Shown: piece by piece, positions 1 to 5,278 of the stretch
Layout: the number at the start of each line of letters is the position of its first letter
How positions within the stretch are numbered: the stretch's first letter is position 1
Origin: Anaerolineae bacterium
GTDB lineage: Bacteria > Chloroflexota > Anaerolineae > Aggregatilineales > Phototrophicaceae
Length of the DNA: 5,278 nucleotides
Reading direction: 5' to 3'
Assembly (NCBI GenBank): GCA_015492875.1
Contig: WGEI01000054.1
Coordinates: 1 to 5,278 of the forward strand
Notes under the pieces: generated by a model
Database searches by the model: none
What the model was told of the DNA's origin: nothing
Seen by the model: only the letters and a program-made list of their open reading frames with translations
Program-made: the position numbers and the translations under genes

Positions 1-813
1 GCCGATGTTTATGCGCATGGCGAGGCCGAGAAAGTCGTCGGTAAAGTGGTTAAAGACTATAACCGAACGGATTTGGTCATTAGCACCAAAGCCTTTTGGC
101 CTATGAGTGACAACATCAATGACAGAGGTTTATCGCGGAAGCATATTATAGAATCTGTCGAAAAGTCGTTGCGACGTTTTGATATGGATTATGTTGATAT
201 TTTCTTCTGCCACCGCGCCGACCCGGAAACCCCAATAGATGAAACTGTGCGTGCAATTGAAGACCTCATCCGGCAAGGGAAAATCCTCTATTGGGGCACT
301 AGTATGTGGACAGCGGCGAATATCAATGATGCTGTTGCGGCGGCCTACCAATGGCATGCCTACCCCCCAGTTACTGAACAGCCTGTTTACAACATGCTCC
401 AACGTGACCAAGTGGAAGGCGAATTGGAAACAGCCGTAACTAATCACGGTATTGGGCTGGTTGTATGGAGTCCACTGGCACAAGGCGTGCTCACTGGCAA
501 ATACAATGACGGCATCCCTGAAGGCAGCCGCGCTGCTCAGCATGATTGGGTGCGTGAACGTTTAGTCACAGAAGAGAATGTTGAAAAAGCGCGTAAAATT
601 ACTGCATTGGCCAAAGAGATGGGCACGACACCGGCGCGCTTAGCTTTAGCATGGGCGATGAAACATCCCAATGTGAGCAGTGTCATCACTGGCGCATCTC
701 GCCCTGAGCAGGTTACGGAAAATCTGGGCGCATTAGAGGTCACCATTACCGATGAAATCGAACAGCGCATCGAAGATATTTTGCAAAATCGCCCAGAGGA
801 CAGTCATCGTTAA
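1..813 (+). CDS. Aldo/keto reductase, Kv-beta-like (AKR6-type), 5'-truncated by window edge
   Basis: The reading frame is open from base 1 and ends at TAA 811-813, giving 270 residues. Family members usually have about 310-330, so about 50 N-terminal residues, including the first strand of the barrel, lie left of the window. A GTG at 46 falls inside the conserved fold and is not the start. The family catalyses NAD(P)H-dependent reduction of aldehydes or ketones in the cytosol on a TIM barrel. Visible catalytic residues, counting from the first codon, are Tyr4, Lys30 (STKAFWP) and His71 (FFCHRAD). The catalytic Asp should lie two codons before the window. Further marks are GLSRKHI, TPIDETVRA, YWGTSMW, VWSPLAQGVLTGKY and the cofactor motif GASRPEQ (bases 691-711), whose Ser-Arg pair suggests NADPH. 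Several blocks closely match animal potassium-channel beta subunits (RADPETP against RPDPNTP, YWGTS, SPLA-G-GKY-GIP). Animal Kv-beta has Asn where His71 sits, so this protein keeps the full reductase set. The natural substrate cannot be told from sequence. It converges on the other aldo/keto reductase gene. Confidence 0.93.
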   Translation, partial: ADVYAHGEAEKVVGKVVKDYNRTDLVISTKAFWPMSDNINDRGLSRKHIIESVEKSLRRFDMDYVDIFFCHRADPETPIDETVRAIEDLIRQGKILYWGTSMWTAANINDAVAAAYQWHAYPPVTEQPVYNMLQRDQVEGELETAVTNHGIGLVVWSPLAQGVLTGKYNDGIPEGSRAAQHDWVRERLVTEENVEKARKITALAKEMGTTPARLALAWAMKHPNVSSVITGASRPEQVTENLGALEVTITDEIEQRIEDILQNRPEDSHR

Positions 814-828
814 CTAGGTAACTCGATG

Positions 829-870
829 AAAAACGGGCGCTCTCTTTCGGGGAACGCCCACTTTATTTTA
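829..870. terminator. Bidirectional intrinsic terminator between convergent genes
   Basis: The stem pairs GGGCG (835-839) with CGCCC (855-859). After one C-A mismatch it continues with TCTC (841-844) against GGGA (850-853), around a five-base loop. On the minus strand the stem is followed directly by G and then five T (complement of 829-833), a good U-tract for ending the four-gene operon. On the plus strand the tail is ACTTTATTTTA, which is weaker but still T-rich. The position, between the two tail-to-tail stop codons (813 and 875), fits use by both genes. Stability was judged by eye, not computed. Confidence 0.75.
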
Positions 871-874
871 GCCC

Positions 875-1855
875 TTATTGATGGCCGAGAATTTTTCGGG
901 GTTGGTATGGCTCTTCAAGTTGCGCCATTTCTTCATCAGAGAGTTCAATCTGCACAGCAGCGACGGCTTGCTCTAGTTGGTACATTTTACTAGCGCCAAT
1001 GATTGGGCTTGTGATTCCGTGCTTATGTAAAAGCCATGCCAGCGCAATTTGAGCAGGGGCAGCGCCTTTTTCCCGCGCTAACTGCTTCACACGGGCTACA
1101 ATTTCCCAATCAGCATCGGTGTAATACATTTCATGGGCATAATTATCGCTATGGGAGCGCGGTGTTTCTCCGCCTTTATCACGGGTACGGTTGCCAGCGA
1201 GAAAGCCGCGCGCCAAAGGACTCCAGGGGATGAGCGCAACGCCCATATCAATACATTGGGGTATCATCTCGCGTTCTTCTTCACGATAGATGAGGTTATA
1301 GTGATTTTGCATGGCAACGAACTTCGTCCAGCCGTTCATGGCGGCAACATGTTGGGCTTTAGCGAATTGCCACGCATACATGCTAGAGGCGCCGATATAA
1401 CGCGCTTTACCCGCTTTTACGACATCGTGAAGCGCTTCCATCGTTTCCTCGATTGGGGTGTTATAGTCCCAACGGTGAATTTGGTATAAGTCAACATAAT
1501 CCATACCCAAGCGCTTGAGAGAGGCGTCAATAGCATCCATGATATGCTTACGAGAGAGGCCGCCTTGATTGGGCTTATCGCCCATTGGAAAAAACACTTT
1601 AGTGGCGACAACGACCTCATCACGGCGGGCAAAATCGCGCAAGGCACGGCCTGTAATTTCTTCGCTGACGCCTAATGAATACATATCAGCTGTATCAAAA
1701 AAGTTGATACCCAATTCTAGAGCACGCTGAATCAATGGACGACTCTCTTCTTCGTTGAGTATCCAATCGCGCCAGCGGGACGTACCATAGGTCATCATCC
1801 CTAGACAAATGCGCGAAACCCGCAAGCCGGTATTCCCTAAATTGACATATTGCAT
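875..1855 (-). CDS. yajO: Aldo/keto reductase, YajO-type
   Basis: This is a complete 326-residue NAD(P)H-dependent aldo/keto reductase, a cytosolic TIM barrel. The catalytic tetrad is intact: Asp54 and Tyr59 (FFDTADMY), Lys86 (VVATK) and His127 (YQIHRWDYNTP). The cofactor-binding loop is GASKMYQLEQ (287-296). I recognise it as close to E. coli YajO (324 residues) from memory of near-identical blocks: the N-terminal MQY-LG-T-LRVSR, GRALRDFARR, LGMDYVD, IHRWDYNTPIEET, DVVKAGKARYIGASSM, HYNLIYREEEREM, IPWSPLARG and ALAWLL. YajO has been linked to conversion of ribulose 5-phosphate to 1-deoxyxylulose 5-phosphate and reduces various aldehydes in vitro, so the true substrate here is open. The ATG at 1855 is supported by a good Shine-Dalgarno sequence six bases upstream and by matching the YajO N-terminus. 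It is the last gene of the minus-strand operon, one base after the hydrolase stop codon, and is followed by the bidirectional terminator. The symbol marks the family, not a proven function. Confidence 0.93.
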   Translation of the reverse strand: MQYVNLGNTGLRVSRICLGMMTYGTSRWRDWILNEEESRPLIQRALELGINFFDTADMYSLGVSEEITGRALRDFARRDEVVVATKVFFPMGDKPNQGGLSRKHIMDAIDASLKRLGMDYVDLYQIHRWDYNTPIEETMEALHDVVKAGKARYIGASSMYAWQFAKAQHVAAMNGWTKFVAMQNHYNLIYREEEREMIPQCIDMGVALIPWSPLARGFLAGNRTRDKGGETPRSHSDNYAHEMYYTDADWEIVARVKQLAREKGAAPAQIALAWLLHKHGITSPIIGASKMYQLEQAVAAVQIELSDEEMAQLEEPYQPRKILGHQ

Positions 1856-1856
1856 A

Positions 1857-2813
1857 TTAATTCCCCTGTTCTATGGCCGGACAAAGCGCCGTACGGAAGA
1901 AGCTCACTAGATTTTGTTCATAGGCATCGGCAGCATCCCAAATAGATTCAATATGAGCAGCACCCTGGACTATCCATAGTTCGCCATTCCCGCCGCTGCG
2001 CTGTATAACTTCGGCAAGTTCATAAGCACAAGAATAGGGCACACGCTCATCCGCATCGCCATGAACGATGAAAACAGGGCGACCAGCATGGTGGGAAAGC
2101 GCTTCCGCAGGGCTTATGGCAGTTATATCACGTCCCGCAATGTGGCGCGCAAACCATAACGCACCATTCCCAACCAATGTAGGCACGTGAACCCGTTTGA
2201 GTTCTGCGTTTACAATGCTCTCTAGTGTAGACCAGCTACTATCTGACCAGACAGCAGCCACACGAGGCTCCATAGCAAAGGCGATATTGGAACATGCCGC
2301 CCCAAAGGAAAACCCCATAAGGCCAATTTTTTCGGGCGGTATGTTTTTCTCTGCTATCAGCCAATCCCATGCACCTAAAACATCCAGATATTCTCGTGTA
2401 CCAGCAAATTGGCGGCCATCGGGGACATCAGAATCTCCATGATTTCGCAAGTCTATAGCGAGCACATGAAAACCCTGACGATGCAACATCCCTGCGGCAG
2501 CGAGGACGAAGGGGCGGCGCTTACAATCCTGAATGCCGTGTGTGATGATAACTGCAGGCGCGTTCGTAGCGGCAACAGGGATATACCACGCGCTGAGGTT
2601 TATCCCCTGTTCACGGCTGAAAAAACGCACGTCTTCAAATTGCTGCATGCGGAATGGCTGCGTATCAAAACCCTCGCGCAAGAAATATGCGGGGGTATTG
2701 TTCACATCTTCGGGATGGGCAGAGCAACGGGCATAAACTTTTGTCAACAGATGGTAAACCAGCACAACGGCAAAAATATATAACCCTAAACCGCCGAAAG
2801 CAACCCAAAGCAT
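1857..2813 (-). CDS. Membrane-anchored alpha/beta hydrolase
   Basis: This is a complete 318-residue serine hydrolase. One N-terminal hydrophobic helix (about residues 3-22) precedes a soluble alpha/beta-hydrolase domain (about 60-310). The catalytic triad can be placed as Ser169 in the nucleophile elbow GFSFG, Asp255 in HGDADERVP and His287 in GAAHIES. His92-Gly93 (THGIQD) form the usual oxyanion-hole turn, and AIDLRNHGDSD (119-129) is the conserved loop after strand 4. The fold resembles the acyl-peptidase/esterase-like branch of the superfamily (BAAT/S9-like, FrsA or YfhR style), which cleaves esters, thioesters or peptides. The substrate cannot be assigned. The helix has no positive residue before it but Lys25 and Arg29 after it, so the positive-inside rule favours a cytoplasmic catalytic domain held on the inner face, not secretion. 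The ATG at 2813 follows a good Shine-Dalgarno sequence and lies two bases after the rlmN stop. The stop codon is one base before the next start. Confidence 0.9.
   Translation of the reverse strand: MLWVAFGGLGLYIFAVVLVYHLLTKVYARCSAHPEDVNNTPAYFLREGFDTQPFRMQQFEDVRFFSREQGINLSAWYIPVAATNAPAVIITHGIQDCKRRPFVLAAAGMLHRQGFHVLAIDLRNHGDSDVPDGRQFAGTREYLDVLGAWDWLIAEKNIPPEKIGLMGFSFGAACSNIAFAMEPRVAAVWSDSSWSTLESIVNAELKRVHVPTLVGNGALWFARHIAGRDITAISPAEALSHHAGRPVFIVHGDADERVPYSCAYELAEVIQRSGGNGELWIVQGAAHIESIWDAADAYEQNLVSFFRTALCPAIEQGN
1862..1867 (-). promoter_or_regulatory. Ribosome-binding site of the YajO-type gene
   Basis: AGGGGA on the minus strand lies six bases before the ATG at 1855. It sits inside the last codons (Gln-Gly-Asn) of the upstream hydrolase gene. 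This supports the chosen start and implies that ribosomes finishing the hydrolase stop right at this start. Confidence 0.7.
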
Positions 2814-2815
2814 AT

Positions 2816-3853
2816 TTATTCTCCCTGCTGAGCGATTTTCGCCTTCAATTGGCCACAGCCAGCATCAATATCAATGCCGCGCCGCACGCGCACGGTGGCA
2901 TTGACGCCATAGCCCTCCAGAATGGCAATAAACTCATCTAACGCGGCATTAGACGAAGGGTCACCACTATAGCCCCCAGTTGGGTTTAGGGGAATGATAT
3001 TGACGTGGCACACCATCCCACGAAGCAAGCGCCCTAAAGCATGGGCTTGTTCTGGGGTATCATTTTCACCGGCGATAGCCGCCCATTCAAAGGTGACACG
3101 GCGGCCTGTTTTGTGGATATAGTAGTTGCAGGCATCGAGCAAATCTGCTAGTGGCCAGCGTTTATTGACCGGCAAAAGCGCGGCGCGCTCTTCATCGGTG
3201 GCAGCGTGAAGGCTAATCGCTAGCCGCACTTGTAAGCCCTCTTCGGCAAAACGGCGAATTTCTGGCACAAGGCCGACAGTGCTCACGGTGATATGGCGCG
3301 CCCCAATGCCTAAATCGCTCATCAAGCGGTGAATGGCGGCGAGAGAGGCCTCGTAATTATGGAACGGCTCTCCCATGCCCATCAGAACAACGTTTGAGAG
3401 GCGTTCGCCTTTTTCTGCTAGATATGTTGCGAAGTGAACCGCTTGTTCAAAAATCTCTTCTGTAGAAAGATGCCGTGAAAACCCCATCTGCCCGGTGGCA
3501 CAGAACACACATCCCATCACACACCCGGCTTGCGTCGAGATACAAGCGGTGCGGCGGTCGTCATCGTATTCCATCAGAACCGCTTCGATGAGTTGGCCAT
3601 CGGGCAAGCGGTAAAGGCGTTTCACCGTGCCATCATAGCTAGATTGCTCTGCGGCAATGCTCAAAACGCCCAATGTTGTTTCGGCGGCGAGGCGGATGCG
3701 CAATGCCTTCGGCAAATTAGTCATCGCGTCAAAATCAAACACACGTTTATCATAAAGCCATTCCCAGAGCTGACGGGCGCGATACTTCGCCTCGCCCCAT
3801 CTCTCAAACAAGACTTCAATCTCTGATAGGGACATGCCATACAGATTGAGCAT
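2816..3853 (-). CDS. rlmN: RlmN, dual-specificity 23S rRNA (A2503) / tRNA (A37) C2-methyltransferase
   Basis: This is a complete 345-residue radical-SAM methyltransferase. RlmN methylates C2 of A2503 in 23S rRNA near the peptidyl-transferase centre, and A37 of some tRNAs, in the cytosol. The iron-sulfur cluster motif CxxxCxxC is present as Cys111, Cys115 and Cys118 (GCVMGCVFCATG). The two further cysteines of the mechanism are also there: Cys104 (TACISTQ), seven residues before the first cluster cysteine as in E. coli, and Cys333 (IDAGCGQL) near the C-terminus. The SAM-binding motif GMGEP is at 159-163. Other family blocks are YRARQLWEWLY (24-34), TVSTVGLVP (189-197), LAISLHA (211-217) and NIIPLNP (285-291). 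The N-terminus (NLYGMSLSEIE) matches the usual start of the family, supporting the ATG at 3853 over Met7. The related resistance enzyme Cfr methylates C8 with the same cysteines. Housekeeping context favours RlmN, but sequence motifs alone do not fully exclude Cfr-like activity. It lies one base after the upstream stop codon. Confidence 0.95.
   Translation of the reverse strand: MLNLYGMSLSEIEVLFERWGEAKYRARQLWEWLYDKRVFDFDAMTNLPKALRIRLAAETTLGVLSIAAEQSSYDGTVKRLYRLPDGQLIEAVLMEYDDDRRTACISTQAGCVMGCVFCATGQMGFSRHLSTEEIFEQAVHFATYLAEKGERLSNVVLMGMGEPFHNYEASLAAIHRLMSDLGIGARHITVSTVGLVPEIRRFAEEGLQVRLAISLHAATDEERAALLPVNKRWPLADLLDACNYYIHKTGRRVTFEWAAIAGENDTPEQAHALGRLLRGMVCHVNIIPLNPTGGYSGDPSSNAALDEFIAILEGYGVNATVRVRRGIDIDAGCGQLKAKIAQQGE
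2821..2826 (-). promoter_or_regulatory. Ribosome-binding site of the hydrolase gene
   Basis: AGGGAG on the minus strand lies seven bases before the ATG at 2813 and inside the last codons of rlmN (Gln-Gly-Glu). It fixes the start so that the N-terminal membrane helix is included. Confidence 0.7.
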
Positions 3854-3854
3854 C

Positions 3855-5278
3855 TTAGTCTCTCTCTCGTAATATTCTCAAGTAGATATAGGTCAATACC
3901 CCTAAAGCGGCGAATATACCACTGATAAGCAAGATAAGCGCTGGTGAAACCGGGCTTTCCGCTTGCGCTTGTGGCGCGGCTGGCAGTGGAGTTGGCGTGC
4001 GCAAACTATCAGGCGGGCGCGGTGTATTGGTCGCGGTTGCGGGGCGTGGCGTCTTGGATGGGGTTAACGTTGGTAAAGGTGTGGCGGTGTGGAAACCCGT
4101 CACCGTCGGCGAAGGGGTGAATGTCGCTGTAGCAGTTGGGAATGGCGTATCTGTTGGAGGGAATGGCGTGGGTGTGCGTGTTTGCGTCGGCGTGGGTGTA
4201 TCTGGCAGGTATGGGGTAAAACCGAATGCCCGTAGCGCTTCGTCGGTGAATATCCACGTTTCAAAAGCGGGCAATAGCGCGCTTAAAGGCTTGCCCACCA
4301 TCGCTTCATAGGTGGCGGAAAAATCATCAGCGGACGAAAGACGGTTGGCAAAATCAAATAGGGCGGGAACGCCAACCTGTTCGGCCATAAAAAGCACTAA
4401 GCCATAGCTCTGTGCATACCATAAATCAAAATTGTCATCTGTTGGCGCAGGGGCGGGCTGTGTCAGGTCAAATAAGAGATTAGCACGCACCCCTTGTCGG
4501 ATAACTTGCACCAGTTCAAATTTATAATCAGGTAGATAGAACTGGAACAGGCCTTCTATGAACCATGCTGGGACTGCTTCGTTTTGTAATAATGAGGCAT
4601 AAAGCCGTTCAAACATATGGCGGGCGATGTTCTTCTGAATTGATACGCGCTGGCGTTGGGTATTGTATTCAACAATCTCATAGCCGCTCCGTTCGTAAAT
4701 GGCGCGGCCAAAATCTGGGTCACAGGGAATACGTGCGCCTTCCCCAAAGCTCACCCCCAAAACAACGGGCTGGCCATTGAAGATAGTACAGCCGGGCATT
4801 AACTCTTCATTGAATAAAATGAGGTTGAAGCGCATTGTTTGGCCAGTATTTTCGGACATGAGGGCGTAAATATCGCGGACAAAATTACGAATAGCTGATG
4901 GCGCTGGCGCCCCCTGCGGCAAGGCTAAATCTAATACGCCATGAGGGTCAGTATCAAAACGCCATTCTGTGCGCGGGTCAGTGAAATAAACTGTATCGGC
5001 AAAATTGGCAACTTCATCACGGGTGGTGACTATCTGCCAACGATAGAGAATGTTTGCAAAAACGGGCGGCGGGTTGTCATGAGGCACATTCCAAATATAA
5101 AGCAGCTCTGTATAACGTGCATCTGGAGGAGAAATAACGTCGCGTTGCGGCACAAGTGCAAAGTCCATAGGCTCGCTATTGGGCGGGTCTACCGTGAGCA
5201 CAACGCTGGCCAACATATCTATAGGGCGGTCTAGCACAATTTTGAACGCTATCGCCTCTGGAAAACCCAGCTCTATAC
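3855..5278 (-). CDS. Membrane-anchored peptidase-MA-like protein with degenerate zinc motif and Thr-Pro stalk, N-terminus outside window
   Basis: The frame is open to the right edge. At least 13 codons (IELGFPEAIAFKI...) precede the GTG at 5237 and read as protein, so that GTG is probably internal and the start lies beyond 5278. Numbering here counts from that GTG (460 residues to TAA at 3855). Residues 1-100 look like a beta-sandwich. Residues about 115-332 resemble the gluzincin-like peptidase MA domains of Chloroflexota surface proteins: VPAWFIEGL (222-230, with Glu228 as third zinc ligand), YAQSYGLVLFM (274-284) and a C-terminal ALLPAFETW. The expected HExxH, however, reads HMFER (207-211), so both the catalytic Glu and the second His are missing and activity is doubtful. 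Cys150 and Cys172 could form a disulfide. Residues 345-418 are a Thr-Pro-rich stalk, and 432-453 form one membrane helix followed by RILRERD, giving an outside domain with a short positive cytoplasmic tail. A signal peptide is expected in the missing part. It is the most upstream operon gene seen. The fold assignment is by recognition, not search. Confidence 0.7.
   Translation of the reverse strand, partial: IELGFPEAIAFKIVLDRPIDMLASVVLTVDPPNSEPMDFALVPQRDVISPPDARYTELLYIWNVPHDNPPPVFANILYRWQIVTTRDEVANFADTVYFTDPRTEWRFDTDPHGVLDLALPQGAPAPSAIRNFVRDIYALMSENTGQTMRFNLILFNEELMPGCTIFNGQPVVLGVSFGEGARIPCDPDFGRAIYERSGYEIVEYNTQRQRVSIQKNIARHMFERLYASLLQNEAVPAWFIEGLFQFYLPDYKFELVQVIRQGVRANLLFDLTQPAPAPTDDNFDLWYAQSYGLVLFMAEQVGVPALFDFANRLSSADDFSATYEAMVGKPLSALLPAFETWIFTDEALRAFGFTPYLPDTPTPTQTRTPTPFPPTDTPFPTATATFTPSPTVTGFHTATPLPTLTPSKTPRPATATNTPRPPDSLRTPTPLPAAPQAQAESPVSPALILLISGIFAALGVLTYIYLRILRERD
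3859..3868 (-). promoter_or_regulatory. Purine-repeat ribosome-binding site of rlmN
   Basis: The minus strand carries five GA repeats ending five bases before the ATG at 3853. No full GGAGG is present, so this is a weaker, slippery Shine-Dalgarno match than those of the two downstream genes. The same bases encode the last residues (Arg-Glu-Arg-Asp) of the upstream protein. Confidence 0.5.
3984..4205 (-). repeat. Low-complexity Thr-Pro-rich coding repeat (surface stalk)
   Basis: About 74 codons encode irregular Thr-Pro, Thr-x-Thr-Pro and Phe-Pro units (such as DTPTPTQTRTPTPFPPTDTP) between the globular domain and the membrane helix of the surface protein. The DNA is correspondingly rich in G and T on the plus strand. 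The units are not exact tandem copies. Such linkers usually act as extended spacers through the cell envelope and may carry O-linked sugars; glycosylation is an inference here. Confidence 0.85.

Noticed and set aside
46..48. GTG as the start of the first aldo/keto reductase
   Set aside because: Codons before it encode the conserved DVYAHGEAE segment with the catalytic Tyr, so the gene clearly begins outside the window.
130..543. A minus-strand open frame of 137 codons opposite the first reductase
   Set aside because: It is a shadow of a well-conserved gene, with no domain and no convincing start signal.
2409..2783. A plus-strand open frame of 124 codons opposite the hydrolase gene
   Set aside because: It lies antisense to an intact catalytic domain, has no recognisable motif, and shows no sign of being selected as a protein.
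3984..4205. Possible tandem-repeat array or CRISPR
   Set aside because: The units are short, irregular and in frame with the stalk; there are no constant-length repeats separated by unique spacers.
3997..4311. An open frame of 104 codons on the plus strand, rich in Val-Gly repeats
   Set aside because: It is the antisense image of the Thr-Pro stalk codons; the repeat-like protein arises from the complement of ACC/CCG-type codons, and the minus-strand frame is clearly the coding one.
5235..5237. GTG as the true start of the surface protein
   Set aside because: The frame continues upstream to the edge of the window with protein-like sequence, a secreted stalk protein should begin with a signal peptide, and no good ribosome-binding site is evident before this GTG.

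Overview
The window looks like ordinary chromosomal DNA from a bacterium, most likely a member of the Chloroflexota (Anaerolineae-like). The main clue is the protein at the right edge. It has a secreted peptidase-MA-like domain, a long Thr-Pro-rich stalk and a single C-terminal membrane helix, a style common in that phylum. This taxonomic call is an inference. Base composition is moderate and even, and I see no mobile element, tRNA, rRNA, CRISPR array or phage gene.

Layout: (1) Bases 1-813 (+) hold the 3' part of an aldo/keto reductase that resembles the animal potassium-channel beta subunits (AKR6). Its start lies left of the window. (2) Bases 814-874 are the only intergenic gap and contain a stem-loop that can terminate transcription from both sides. 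(3) Bases 875-5278 (-) hold four genes packed head to tail with gaps of only 1-2 bases, read from right to left. These are a membrane-anchored peptidase-MA-like protein with a broken zinc motif (its start lies beyond the right edge), rlmN (23S rRNA/tRNA adenine-C2 methyltransferase), a membrane-anchored alpha/beta hydrolase, and a YajO-type aldo/keto reductase.

The four minus-strand genes are almost certainly one transcript with coupled translation. Each ribosome-binding site lies inside the last codons of the preceding gene. The last gene faces the first aldo/keto reductase gene tail to tail across the shared terminator. The operon promoter is not in the window. The genes do not form a recognisable pathway: RlmN is a housekeeping RNA-modification enzyme, and the other products are a surface protein, a hydrolase and a redox enzyme of unknown substrate. 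All five visible stop codons are TAA.

I find no convincing new multi-gene system. The points most worth a second look are the degenerate HExxH motif in the surface protein, the placement of rlmN between genes for membrane-anchored proteins, and a catalytic His where animal Kv-beta proteins have Asn.
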